Shown here piece by piece: positions 8,341 through 16,486 of a stretch of 64,000 nt of DNA (its first letter is position 1; the number at the start of each line of letters is the position of its first letter). The stretch lies in assembly GCA_029784795.1 (NCBI GenBank), contig JAFMAW010000002.1, positions 62,001 through 126,000 of the forward strand, in the 5' to 3' direction. The position numbers and the translations under genes are program-made. The notes beneath the pieces were generated by a model, which worked only from the letters and a program-made list of their open reading frames with translations, was not told the DNA's origin and searched no databases. The DNA is from Nitrososphaerota archaeon. Lineage in GTDB: Archaea; Thermoproteota; Nitrososphaeria; Nitrososphaerales; UBA183.

Positions 8341-9136
8341 CCAGGGCGGCCCAGGCCCCGGCTACCGTCGAGAGGACGTTCACTATGTTGTTCTCCACGA
8401 ACGGGGAGCCCCGGGTGGCCCTCGTCTTCTCCCCGCAGTGCTTCAGCGCCTCGGTGGGTTTCAGGCAGACCACGCAGTGCCCCCTCCTCTGGACCGCGGC
8501 GCCGGCCAGGCTGTCGGCCAGCGCCCCGAAGAGGCCGCCGCCGAGGCAGGCGGGGATCGTCAGGTACGGGTCTTGGAGGACCCCCAGCGAGAGCGCGATC
8601 ACCCCGATGACCACCGAGGCGACCATGGCGCCCGCGAACCCGAGCGGCGAGACCCCCCCTGACGTCCCAGGCGACACGGCCTTCGACGGGTTGGTGATCA
8701 GCCTGGGCTGGGAGCGGCTGAGGAGCCCGAGCTCAGTCGCCGCCGTGTCGGCCGCCGAAGCGGAGACCGCGCCGAGGAACATGGCGGCCAGGGGCTGGCC
8801 GGGCTGGACGAGGTTCCAGACGGCGATGATGGACGCGAGCCCCCCGTTTGCCAGTATGTGGGGCCAGTTGCGGGCGCCCCCCTTCCCCTGGGCGCCCCCC
8901 AGCCGCCTCTTGTAGCCGTACTTGTAGAGGGTGAAGGCGACCCCGAGGACGAAGAAGACAGCGACGACCACGAACCACTGGAGGCCGCCCCCGTAGATCA
9001 CAGAGAACCCCACCGCGGCGCTGGCCAGGAACCCCCTCGAGTCGATGGCCCTCGCGACCACGGCAGCCAGGGCCACGGCCAGGACCAGGAAGAACTCGAC
9101 CACGGCCCACACGAAGGTGATCAATGTCGTCCCCAC
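8312..9136 (-). CDS. DUF92 (TMEM19/VTE6-like) integral membrane protein
   Basis: 274 residues, about six membrane segments. Family marks are NGGLASIIA, the AVSASAADTAATELG segment, and SPGTSGGVSPLG. The plant relatives are phytyl-phosphate kinases, so an isoprenoid-phosphate kinase role is conceivable, but archaeal members are uncharacterised. Its 3' end overlaps that of glyS by 29 bp in the convergent direction. A TATA-like TTAAATACGC precedes the start (9148-9158 on the opposite strand). Confidence 0.8.
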   Translation of the reverse strand: MGTTLITFVWAVVEFFLVLAVALAAVVARAIDSRGFLASAAVGFSVIYGGGLQWFVVVAVFFVLGVAFTLYKYGYKRRLGGAQGKGGARNWPHILANGGLASIIAVWNLVQPGQPLAAMFLGAVSASAADTAATELGLLSRSQPRLITNPSKAVSPGTSGGVSPLGFAGAMVASVVIGVIALSLGVLQDPYLTIPACLGGGLFGALADSLAGAAVQRRGHCVVCLKPTEALKHCGEKTRATRGSPFVENNIVNVLSTVAGAWAALAIYLALSSL

Positions 9137-9493
9137 CCGCCTTGGCGGTGTTAAATACGCAACTGACCGTTAACTTCGTCCATTATGCTATAGGCGAAGC
9201 CTGCCCGTCTTGGTGGCGGCCGAGCTCTTTCTCCAATCCGCAGCCTGACTGAACTCGTGAGGAACCTGGCGGGTGAGGCCTCGGCCACGGGTGACAGGGT
9301 GGACATGCGGCTCGAAGAAGAGGAGGAAGGCGCATTCTCCCCTCGGTTGGACTTATCAGACGCCAATAGGCTTGAGTTCGGTAAGCGATGCTAGCAGGGG
9401 TGAAGGCCAATTTGAGCAATAACGAAGCATTCAACTTCGACGAGAAGGCACGGGATACTGTGAAGAGGGCTAAGCTGGTCTTTTTTAGGCTGA
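9137..9493. other. Intergenic, no convincing gene
   Basis: Upstream of the broken Doc gene. The left end holds the promoter of the DUF92 gene. On the plus strand there are only short open frames: one ending at 9394 with an acidic RLEEEEEGAF stretch but no start codon, and one from ATG 9388 to 9504 of 38 residues. Either could be a relic of an antitoxin, which would be expected before a doc gene, but no antitoxin family is recognisable. Confidence 0.4.
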
Positions 9494-10180
9494 GTCAGCT
9501 ATAGCCTCTTGTTCTATCTCGCGGTAGAGTCTGTAAAGCGGATACACCGATACATCGTCGAATCATAGGGTGGCACATCAGACGGCGCAAGGCCGCCACA
9601 GGAAGGAAACGTCGTTTCAGCTGTCGAGAGGCCTAAGACACAAGTGATTGGGGAGAACCCTGCAGGAGAACCGGTGGAGGCATTCGATAACCTGCTAGCA
9701 AAGGCATGTGCCCTTTGCTACGAACTGAACCGAGGGCACGGGTTCACGGACGGAAACAAGAGAACCTCGCTTATGTCAATGGTCCTGATGCTCTGGATCA
9801 ACGGGGCAGACATGATCTTGCCTCGTGCCATGACGAAGTATCTTCTCATGGTCGCAGAGGATCGGATGACCGAGAAAGAGTTCCTGAACGCGATCCGGAG
9901 ATATGCCTACTCAAATCGCTTCGTGGGCGTGTGGAAAAGATACAGATACAACAAGCTCCCTGAATTGGTCTATCAGTTCTATAGACGCGCTCCGGGACTT
10001 TGGTATGTTCATCGGATGAACATCGACTGGTTAGGTGCTGGAAATGAAGAAGCTCTGAATCGGTTCTGGGATGAGGAAGAACCTTGGGAAGAGCGGGGGT
10101 ATCCAAAAGGCGATGTCGAGCTTGGCATTGAAGGGGCGCTGCCCGAACTTGTCAAAAGAGGCCTCCTGACCGAAGAGTAA
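9494..10180 (+). pseudogene. Doc-type (Fic fold) toxin interrupted by a stop codon
   Basis: The frame encodes YSLLFYLAVESVKRIHRYIVES, then TAG at 9566-9568, then GGTSDGARPPQEGNVVSAVERP and on through the catalytic motif HGFTDGNKR (residues 32-40 counted from GTG 9644). This order matches the N-terminal helices and HxFxDxNKR loop of death-on-curing proteins, which phosphorylate EF-Tu in known cases. Only the first helices are separated by the stop, so a protein from GTG 9644 would lack part of the fold. The C-terminal 90 residues (FVGVWKRYRYNK onward) are an unfamiliar extension. No intact antitoxin adjoins it. Alternative: a shortened but functional protein starting at 9644. Confidence 0.7.
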
Positions 10181-10443
10181 ATGCCGCTTGGCTCAAAGAA
10201 CAGCGTCAATCCCTTTCACCATCTGACGCTCGGTACCATAGGTTCTCGCTGTGGCATGGATCGCTTATCCTGGGTCCCTGAGGCGCGCCCCATCAGAATC
10301 TGGCGAAGCTCGAGAAGTCTCCAAGGATGCGCGAGCCTGGGAGTGACCATCAGTCCCGTTGCCCTGGGGCACGAGATGAAGGACGGCGAAGGCCGTGCCG
10401 GAGTGCAGGGCCCCTCTCCAGTCATGGGCCGAGGGGCAAGGCT

Positions 10444-10457
10444 ATTCAATAAATACG
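10444..10457 (+). promoter_or_regulatory. TATA-like box deciding the start of the glycosyltransferase gene
   Basis: TTCAATAAATACGC ends about 12 bp, and is centred about 18-25 bp, before ATG 10469. This fits a leaderless transcript and argues against the longer open frame that begins at 10181. The rest of the 10181-10443 interval shows no protein-like sequence. Confidence 0.6.
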
Positions 10458-10468
10458 CACTACCGGGC

Positions 10469-11506
10469 ATGAACATCGTGCCGAGGATACTCTACGGGGT
10501 CAGCCCCATAGGGCTGGGGCACGCCACCCGGTCCCTGGTGGTAGCCAGGGAGCTGGAGAGGAGGGGGGCCGAGGTCATGATGTTCTCCGGGGGGAAGGCG
10601 GCCGAGTTCCTGAGGGGGTGCGGCGTGGCGGTGGAGGACTTTGTGGAAGACGCCGGGCCGAAGGTCGTCGGGGGAGAGATGAAGAACGCGGCCGCCTGGT
10701 ACGTCAGGTCTTGGCTCGCGCAGCGGAGGAACGTGCCGAAGGCTCTGAGGCTGGCGGGCGCCTTCGCCCCGGACGTGGTGGTGTGCGACGAGGAGTTCTC
10801 AGGCACGGTCGCGGCTGGGGAGCTGGGGGTCAGCCGGGTCTTCATAGCCGACGAGCTGGAGCTCGGCTTCGCCCGCGGACGCGTGGCCCGGGCGATAGAG
10901 AGGAGGGTGGAGAGGTGGTACGGGGGGCTACTCGACGCCGTGGACATGCTGATAGTCCCCGAAGAGGGGAAGGACGCCGGGAACAGGCGGTACGTGGGCC
11001 CGATCGTGCGGGCTACGACGGCGGGGTGTCTCGAGGTCCGGAGGAGGCACGGCCTCCCTGAAGGGAGGATGGTGCTGGTGAGCCTGAGCGGGAGCGGCGC
11101 CGGGAGGGAACTCGCGTCCAGGGCCCTGGACGCCCTTGGTTCCGTGCAGGGGGGCCGTCCCTCGCTGGTCGTGACAGGGAACAGGGGGCCGAAGTTCCAT
11201 GGCGAAGGGGTCTATGACCTCGGGGTGGTGAGGGACAACCAGGACCTGGTCGCCTGCGCGGACCTGGTCGTCTCGACCGCGGGGAAGAGCACGATAGACG
11301 AGGCGGCCGCAGCGGGGACCCCCATCATCGTCGTCCCCATCAGGAACCACGCGGAGCAGGAGAGGAACGCGGCGGCGTTCGGCTACTCGGCGGGGGACTC
11401 GGCCAGGCTGAAGGAGCTGATACCGTTGAAGCTGTCAGCCAGGGAGGGAGCCAGACCCTGCCACGGCGAGGTCAAGGCGGCGGAGCTCATCATGTCGCTA
11501 GCCTAG
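10469..11506 (+). CDS. MurG/UGT-like glycosyltransferase (GT-B fold)
   Basis: 345 residues. N-terminal domain starts YGVSPIGLGHATRSLVVARELERRG, the phosphate/acceptor loop typical of MurG and UDP-glucuronosyltransferase-like enzymes. The C-terminal domain has SLSGSGAGRE, then ADLVVSTAGKSTIDEAAAAGTPIIVVP, which corresponds to the nucleotide-sugar binding region, and a closing RNHAEQERNA. Likely transfers a sugar to a lipid or surface acceptor; donor and acceptor unknown. The 96-residue upstream extension of the frame is rejected as non-coding. Confidence 0.8.
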   Translation: MNIVPRILYGVSPIGLGHATRSLVVARELERRGAEVMMFSGGKAAEFLRGCGVAVEDFVEDAGPKVVGGEMKNAAAWYVRSWLAQRRNVPKALRLAGAFAPDVVVCDEEFSGTVAAGELGVSRVFIADELELGFARGRVARAIERRVERWYGGLLDAVDMLIVPEEGKDAGNRRYVGPIVRATTAGCLEVRRRHGLPEGRMVLVSLSGSGAGRELASRALDALGSVQGGRPSLVVTGNRGPKFHGEGVYDLGVVRDNQDLVACADLVVSTAGKSTIDEAAAAGTPIIVVPIRNHAEQERNAAAFGYSAGDSARLKELIPLKLSAREGARPCHGEVKAAELIMSLA

Positions 11507-11530
11507 CCCCGCGGGCCGCACGGCAGCAGG

Positions 11531-12250
11531 TCAGGGCGCCCTGCGGGCCTCGGCTTCCTTCTCCTGGACCTCGCGGAGCGAGGAGATCAGCGCTTCGTCG
11601 GTCGGAATCCCGGACAGCGCCAGCACGAGTTGCTCCTTCCTGGCCAGCTCGACGGCCAGGGGGTCCACCTCCCTCGGTCCGTGGATCACCACCATCCTCG
11701 GCTTGAGCTGCGACACCCTGATGGCGACCAGTGGGCTCCTCCCCATCCCCACCTTGGTGAAGACCAGCGCCCGCTCGGTGGTGGCCCCGAATATCCTGTA
11801 GAAGTCGTAGCCAGAAAGGGCGTAGATCGTCTTTATGCTATCGACGACAGTGTACCCGTAGAGCTTCACCTCGTCGGGGTCCCCCGCGAGGACAGTCGCG
11901 TCCAGGGCGCGGAGTAGCTTCGAGGCCTCGAGGGGGGCCGGGAACTCGCCTATGGAGAGTATCGCCTGGTCGTCCCCGCTTGAGACGAGCTTGGAGACCA
12001 CCCTCTCCTTCCCCTCGTCGAGCCTCACCAGGGCCTCGACGTACTTCTTGACGAACTGCACCCCCGGGGAGGGCCTGCGGCCCGACTCGTAGTCGCTGAG
12101 GACAGATGCGGAGATCCCGAGGGCGCGCGCCAGGGCGACCTGCTTGATCCCGAGCCTGTCTCTCCATGCCCTCATGGCCCGCCCTGCGTCTGGGCTGGCG
12201 ACCACGTCCCCGGCTATGCGCGCCAGAGCGTCGCTGGCTGGTGGTTCCAT
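11531..12250 (-). CDS. XRE-type HTH transcriptional regulator with archaeal C-terminal domain
   Basis: 239 residues. The DNA-binding helix-turn-helix lies near residues 31-58 (RLGIKQVALARALGIS, then SVLSDYESGRR). The remaining part, including GYTVVDSIKTIYALSGYDFYRIFGATTERALVF, belongs to archaeal XRE regulators whose C-terminal domain has no known ligand. TATA-like GCTTATCTG lies upstream of the ATG. The gene follows the nucleotidyltransferase-like gene by 42 bp on the same strand but has its own promoter-like sequence. Target genes unknown. Confidence 0.75.
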   Translation of the reverse strand: MEPPASDALARIAGDVVASPDAGRAMRAWRDRLGIKQVALARALGISASVLSDYESGRRPSPGVQFVKKYVEALVRLDEGKERVVSKLVSSGDDQAILSIGEFPAPLEASKLLRALDATVLAGDPDEVKLYGYTVVDSIKTIYALSGYDFYRIFGATTERALVFTKVGMGRSPLVAIRVSQLKPRMVVIHGPREVDPLAVELARKEQLVLALSGIPTDEALISSLREVQEKEAEARRAP

Positions 12251-12292
12251 GGAGTTAGCCGGTTGACGTAGGACAGATAAGCCTTTGGCGAA

Positions 12293-13270
12293 CTATTCGC
12301 CCCCACGAGGCCTCTTCGCCAGAGCGGCGACCTGCTCCTTCAGCGACGCCACGCCATGCCTGACGGCAGGTTCCTCTCTGGCGAGCCCCAGCTGCCTCAC
12401 GAGCCGCTCCCCCAGGAGCCGACCGTCCCCCGAGGTGAGGGTGGAGAGGCTGTCCTTGGGGCGGGGACGAAGGAGGGCCGTGACCCCGTCCACAAGCTCT
12501 TTGCCGAGGAACGAGTAGCATTCGGCGAGTTCCTTGCGGGTCACAAGCTCCTCGGCCTTGGCCGAGAGGATCTCGGTCTTGGCGGCGGACCACTCGGACT
12601 CCCCTGACATACCTCTTGCCCGGAGTATGTCGTGCAGGACCGTCACCCCCTCCAGCCTCGCCCCGCACCCTGCCCGGCTGGCCGCCTCCAGGCCTGCCCC
12701 GGCTGCTACGGCCTCGAAGCTCTTCGCCGCGCCCTTTGAGAGCGCCCGGAGCTGGGACAGCAGGTGGCTGGGGGACGGGACAGTCTCGCTGGCGAGGAGG
12801 AATGCGCCAGCGAACTCTTGGCTCGCCGCGAGGAGCCAGAAGTCGGCGTCGATGAGGGTCCCCTTCTCGAGCGCATCCTCGGCCCTCCCCAAGGCCTTCA
12901 GGGCCGAGCCCAGGCGCGCCGTGCTCGCCGCTTCGGCCGAGGAGGAGAGGGTCGCCGAGCTCGTGGCTATGGCTGTGGAAAGAACCAGAGTGGTGTCGCG
13001 GACCGGCTTCGCCGAAGCAACAGAGAGGGCGCGCTCCGGCTTGGGTCTCAGCACCTCGTCCTCGGTGACAAAGGCCGCGTCGACGAACACGTCGCCCAGC
13101 TTGAGGGACGTCCCAGGCCGCGGCTCGTCGGTCACTATCAGGATGTCGAACTCGCAGCTGTACCTCTGAATCCCCCTCGACGCGCATCCCACCAGGGCGA
13201 CCGCCGAGTCGAGGTATGTGTCGAGGATCGGCCTCAGGTGCTCGGCCACTGGCCCGGTCTTGCCTTTCAT
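12293..13270 (-). CDS. Uncharacterised protein with a degenerate nucleotidyltransferase-like N-terminus
   Basis: 325 residues. Residues 26-46 (ALVGCASRGIQRYSCEFDIL, then IV) match the spacing of the minimal nucleotidyltransferase motif hGSxxxG...DxD, but with GC in place of GS and EFD in place of DxD, so catalysis is doubtful. The middle and C-terminal parts are alanine-rich and helical; the FWLLAASQEFAGAFLLAS stretch is HEPN-like in character only. Together with the following XRE gene this could be an MNT-HEPN-like regulatory or toxin-related pair, or simply a conserved archaeal protein divergent from TFB. The function is not known. Confidence 0.5.
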   Translation of the reverse strand: MKGKTGPVAEHLRPILDTYLDSAVALVGCASRGIQRYSCEFDILIVTDEPRPGTSLKLGDVFVDAAFVTEDEVLRPKPERALSVASAKPVRDTTLVLSTAIATSSATLSSSAEAASTARLGSALKALGRAEDALEKGTLIDADFWLLAASQEFAGAFLLASETVPSPSHLLSQLRALSKGAAKSFEAVAAGAGLEAASRAGCGARLEGVTVLHDILRARGMSGESEWSAAKTEILSAKAEELVTRKELAECYSFLGKELVDGVTALLRPRPKDSLSTLTSGDGRLLGERLVRQLGLAREEPAVRHGVASLKEQVAALAKRPRGGE

Positions 13271-13385
13271 GAGGGAGTCGCCTTTCTGCAGCTCTGAAAA
13301 CGACCTATGAAAACGTGCCAGAGGGCCGGTCGCGCGACTCCTGCCGCTCTAATTCTGTTCGATAATTTGAATGTGCGTTGAAATT

Positions 13386-13397
13386 CCTATAAAAGAG
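13386..13397 (+). promoter_or_regulatory. TATA box of the TFB gene
   Basis: CCTATAAAAGAG is a near-consensus archaeal TATA box. Initiation would fall near 13415, giving a leader of about 75 bases before the ATG chosen for TFB. The leader contains an AGGGAGGG followed by an out-of-frame ATG and an immediate stop (ATGTAA at 13434), so a minimal upstream ORF exists. Confidence 0.65.
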
Positions 13398-13489
13398 GCT
13401 AAACACATAAATATGTGTCAGGGAGGGAGTTCCATGTAAGTATTTCGCTAGTGGTAGATTTGTTCGCAGACAAAGACTTCTCGCGACTG

Positions 13490-14398
13490 ATGCGCCTGCA
13501 AAAGGCAATGGACAAGTGTCCCCGATGCGGCAAGGGTCCAATGATCGTCGACTCTGCAGGGGGGGAGCTCTTCTGTGGCGCATGCGGTTTCGTGGTCAAG
13601 GAGAAGATAGAGGAGATCGGGCCCGAGTGGAGGGCGTTCTCCAAGGAGGAGAAGGACGACAGGAGCAGGGGAGGCATACCCACCTCCATAGCCATGCACG
13701 ACATGGGGCTGGCCACTGTCATAGGCGGGATCAACAAGGACGCGTCGGGGAAGTCGCTCTCGGCGTCCATGAAGGCGACGGTGGAGAGGCTCAGGACCTG
13801 GGACTCGCGCAGCCAGGTGCACGAGCCTGTGGACAGGAACCTGAGGCAGGCTTTCAGTGAGCTGGACCGGCTTTCCGACAAGCTGTCGGTCTCTGACGCC
13901 GTGGTCGAGAAGGCGGCCTACGTGTACAGGAAGGCCCTCGAGCGCGGGCTGGTCAGAGGGAGGTCGATCTCGGCGATAATCGCGGCGTCGCTCTATGCGG
14001 CTTGCAGAGACACCCAGACCCCGAGGACCCTGAAGGACCTGGCCGCGGTCAGCAACGTGAAGAAGAAGGACATCGCGCGATGCTACAGGCTCCTGCTCAA
14101 GGAGATGGACATCAAGATGCCCGTGGTGGACCCCACGAAGTGCATCTCGAGGATCGCGTCCAAGGCAGGGCTCTCCGAGAAGACGAAGAGGAGGGCGCTC
14201 GAGATACTCAAGAGGGCCGAGGAGACGAGGATTTCAGCCGGGAAGGACCCGATGGGCCTTGCGGCCGCCGCCCTCTATGTCGCCTGCACCCTCGAAGGGG
14301 AGGACAAGACCCAGAAGGACGTCGCCGAGGCGGCGGGGGTGACCGAAGTCACGATAAGGAACAGGTACAAGGGGCTCAGGTCGGCCCTGGGCATCTGA
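13490..14398 (+). CDS. tfb: Transcription initiation factor B (TFB)
   Basis: Archaeal TFIIB homologue that bridges TBP-promoter DNA and RNA polymerase. Zinc ribbon with Cys10, Cys13, Cys29 and Cys32, then the B-finger/linker (EWRAFSKEEKDDRSRGG), then two cyclin folds beginning at about 105 and 205, ending in a recognition-helix region EVTIRNRYKGL. 302 residues is the usual length. GTG 13415 and other upstream starts would add a non-homologous tail before the ribbon, so ATG 13490 (or 13508) is preferred. One TFB among probably several in such genomes. Confidence 0.95.
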   Translation: MRLQKAMDKCPRCGKGPMIVDSAGGELFCGACGFVVKEKIEEIGPEWRAFSKEEKDDRSRGGIPTSIAMHDMGLATVIGGINKDASGKSLSASMKATVERLRTWDSRSQVHEPVDRNLRQAFSELDRLSDKLSVSDAVVEKAAYVYRKALERGLVRGRSISAIIAASLYAACRDTQTPRTLKDLAAVSNVKKKDIARCYRLLLKEMDIKMPVVDPTKCISRIASKAGLSEKTKRRALEILKRAEETRISAGKDPMGLAAAALYVACTLEGEDKTQKDVAEAAGVTEVTIRNRYKGLRSALGI

Positions 14399-14593
14399 GG
14401 ATATTCAGGTCGCTCCCGACCGTCGGACCCGCCATCTGCCGCTCTCTTTCTCTCTCCGCCCCTGCAGATGACAGAGGGGCCAGCGCTGAGGTGAGCGTGC
14501 TTCACGCGCGAGGCTTTCTTGGCTCCACGCTCCCCGCTCCGCGACCCCCCGACGTCCGAGAGCGCTGGGCAGCCCTGACGGGAGGCGGTCAGC

Positions 14594-15109
14594 CTAAGTC
14601 GGCGGGACTGTCTCCAGGCCTGTGACGACCGGCCTGAGAGCCTGCGAGGTGCTTATGGCCGTCATGTCGGCTGAGATCTCAAGGACTATGGTGGTGGTCT
14701 TCCCCGACGCTATGGTGAAGCGCATCGGGACCTTGATCTGCCCGCTCGGGACAGTCAGTGTGACGTTGGTCCCGCTCACCGTGGCCACCGCGGCCGTTAT
14801 CCCGAACCTGACCATGGTGTAGTTCCCCGCGGGGATGCTGTTCTTCCCGAGCATCCTGGTGACGCTCTGCAGCGCCAGAAGGTCGAAGGTCGTCGCGTTG
14901 ACTTTGTAGTTCACGCTGGCGTTACCAGGCCCCTGTAGGGTGATGTCAGTGATCGTGAGATAGATGTGGGTGACGTTGCTCCCTGCGGGGGAGTCCTTCA
15001 CACCGACGACCAGGCTTCCGCTCGGGGTTCTCAGCAGCGCCGTCGCCGCGACACCTACGACCACTATCACCACGACGGCTATCGCGACGGCTACGATCTT
15101 CGTCTTCAA
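14594..15109 (-). CDS. DUF4382-containing secreted or membrane-anchored protein
   Basis: 171 residues. A single hydrophobic segment at about 5-26 (VAVAIAVVVIVVVGVAATALL) is a signal anchor. Then SGSLVVGVKDSPAGSNVTHIYLTITDITL matches the start of DUF4382, a beta-sandwich domain found in many extracytoplasmic proteins. Several Asn-x-Ser/Thr sites suggest N-glycosylation. The function is unknown. It stands alone, with about 200 bp of unannotated sequence on each side; the 3' flank (14399-14593) shows nothing clear. Confidence 0.7.
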   Translation of the reverse strand: MKTKIVAVAIAVVVIVVVGVAATALLRTPSGSLVVGVKDSPAGSNVTHIYLTITDITLQGPGNASVNYKVNATTFDLLALQSVTRMLGKNSIPAGNYTMVRFGITAAVATVSGTNVTLTVPSGQIKVPMRFTIASGKTTTIVLEISADMTAISTSQALRPVVTGLETVPPT

Positions 15110-15198
15110 TCCTCGCTCTGCTTCGCGAAGGGCGTATTTAGCATAGCGCGTTTGAACATGACGGGCTGCCGCCGAGCGACTGCGTCAGATATCAAATC

Positions 15199-15225
15199 CC
15201 GGCCACCGCATTTCTGATTTGAACC
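15199..15225 (-). repeat. tRNA-like direct repeat, copy 1
   Basis: Read on the minus strand it has GGTTCAAATC (a tRNA T-loop/B-box-like sequence) followed five bases later by TGCGGTGGCCGG. Copy 2 at 16153-16179 has the same two blocks with the same spacing. The pair brackets the VapBC genes. No complete tRNA can be folded at either copy. Confidence 0.6.
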
Positions 15226-15334
15226 TAACTACGTCTAGGAACCGCTCTACTCAGATTCACTGTTCTGCATGTGGGGTGCCCGACCGAAATTCCAGGTGGT
15301 AGCAAATTCAGGCGTTCTTGAGTTCGTTCCAGTC

Positions 15335-15835
15335 CTACGAATCCTCAGCCTGTCTCCCTTGCAAGGTATTCTCCCATTTGAAGTACTCCTCTTGCAGCGC
15401 CTCCCACAAGGGAGGAAGGTCAACCGACTGTCTCAGAATGTCTGCACTTGTCACCACACGCACCTTGGACTGTTTCTTGAAGTGCGGGTCGTGAGACCAG
15501 ACGGGGAGGCCGTGTGCCATCGCGAGTGCCAAGAATTCGGCGTCCTCTGGATCTATCGGGTCCATAATCGATTTCGCTTCCGACATCTTATGGGTGTACT
15601 CCTTTGTCATCGCGGTCCTGACGTAATAGCCAATTTGGTTCGTGAAGGCCCGGAAGTCGAAGTCAGGTCTCCGCTTTGTCCACTCAGTTCTGTGCTCCCA
15701 GAGCTCGTCGACCCCTTTATAGGGAGTGGACAACTCGAGCTCGAGGCTCTTGACGATTTTCCCCGTCAACTTCCCCGGGTCGAGCAGCCAGGATACTAGG
15801 ATGGTTGTATCGACGACGTACTTGGTCTGCACCAC
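15335..15835 (-). CDS. PIN-domain ribonuclease toxin (VapC family)
   Basis: 166 residues with the PIN acidic tetrad: Asp9 (YVVDTTIL), Glu44 (DELWEHR), Asp98 (DPEDAEFLALA) and Asp116 (VWSHDPHF). PIN toxins cleave tRNA or rRNA. The start codon is 2 bp after the stop of the antitoxin gene, the standard vapBC arrangement. The gene is intact. Flanked by direct repeats, so it may be part of a mobile or recently acquired cassette. Confidence 0.88.
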   Translation of the reverse strand: MVQTKYVVDTTILVSWLLDPGKLTGKIVKSLELELSTPYKGVDELWEHRTEWTKRRPDFDFRAFTNQIGYYVRTAMTKEYTHKMSEAKSIMDPIDPEDAEFLALAMAHGLPVWSHDPHFKKQSKVRVVTSADILRQSVDLPPLWEALQEEYFKWENTLQGRQAEDS

Positions 15836-15837
15836 GG

Positions 15838-16077
15838 CTACGCCGTTTTCTTGATGACGCTGCGAGGATGCTGTACTGCGAGGGCCCGCCGGAGTATCTC
15901 CTCGTCCGAAAGGCCCGGTTCCGCGAACCGCTCCAGTAGCTTCTCCGCCTGAAGCTGCCTTTCAAAGGCCTTCGTGGCGACCCTGCTCCAGTTCGTCTCT
16001 GGATGCTCCTTCAGTTCTCTCTTCAGAGTCGCTGGTATGCTGATGTTCATGGGAACCGTTCCTTCCTTCTTGCTCAT
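15838..16077 (-). CDS. VapB-type antitoxin
   Basis: 79 residues from ATG 16077 (SKKEGTVPMNISIPATLKRE...). NISIPATLKRELKEHPETNWSRVATKAFERQL is the ribbon-helix-helix-like DNA-binding part seen in VapB/CopG antitoxins; the C-terminal part would mask the toxin. ATG 16077 is preferred over ATG 16095 because a TATA-like TTAAAT at 16104-16110 then sits about 28 bp upstream and the palindromic operator is not inside the gene. A paralogue lies at 16837-17058. Confidence 0.85.
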   Translation of the reverse strand: MSKKEGTVPMNISIPATLKRELKEHPETNWSRVATKAFERQLQAEKLLERFAEPGLSDEEILRRALAVQHPRSVIKKTA

Positions 16078-16087
16078 GACAGTCCCG

Positions 16088-16105
16088 ATGCGCATTGGTG
16101 CGCAT
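16088..16105 (-). promoter_or_regulatory. Palindromic operator of vapBC
   Basis: ATGCGCAttggTGCGCAT is a perfect 7-bp inverted repeat with a 4-bp spacer, lying between the TATA-like box (16104-16110) and the antitoxin start at 16077. The location is where an RHH antitoxin would bind to repress its own operon. Confidence 0.7.
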
Positions 16106-16152
16106 TTAAGTCTTTAGCCGAAGACGTATTTGAACTAAATTGCGTTCAAGAA

Positions 16153-16179
16153 CCGGCCACCGCAGTTAAGATTTGAACC
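16153..16179 (-). repeat. tRNA-like direct repeat, copy 2
   Basis: Second copy of the block described at 15199-15225: GGTTCAAATC, then TGCGGTGGCCGG on the minus strand, 954 bp from the first. Lies just upstream of the vapBC promoter. Confidence 0.6.
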
Positions 16180-16288
16180 CAGTTGCGGACTGTGAAAGAC
16201 GGCCTGCTCCTGCCAACTTTTCTGTGCAGTTGCAGTACCGCTCCTTGACTGACTGAGCGGCGAGGGTCTCTCGTCCGTGGACGACCCA

Positions 16289-16486
16289 TCAAGCAGGGAC
16301 CGCGGCTCGGGCCAACTGTTTGAGTACTCCCTTCTTCCTCAGGCCCCAGACTTCAATTCCCATCACTTCGCCCTTCTTGTCGAGCTCCACAACCACCTCG
16401 TCCTCCACCTCCCTCACGCTTTCCGCTGGGCCGTCCTTGAAGTGGAAGTATAGTATGTCGACTTCAGGGTCGTAGCTGAGCTTCAT
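16289..16486 (-). CDS. DUF2283 small protein
   Basis: 65 residues: KLSYDPEVDILYFHFKDG at the start, then VEDEVVVELDKKGEVMGIEVW, the full DUF2283 pattern. Such proteins are often encoded beside DUF4258 proteins and behave like antitoxin candidates. It overlaps the upstream DUF4258 frame by 4 bp, so the two are translated together. Confidence 0.85.
   Translation of the reverse strand: MKLSYDPEVDILYFHFKDGPAESVREVEDEVVVELDKKGEVMGIEVWGLRKKGVLKQLARAAVPA

Noticed and set aside
10181..10468. 5' extension of the glycosyltransferase frame from ATG 10181, which follows the Doc stop directly
   Set aside because: The translation is not protein-like and a TATA-like box at 10444-10457 points to ATG 10469.
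13415..13489. GTG 13415 as TFB start
   Set aside because: It would add 25 residues before the zinc ribbon that no TFB has; the position matches the transcription start instead.
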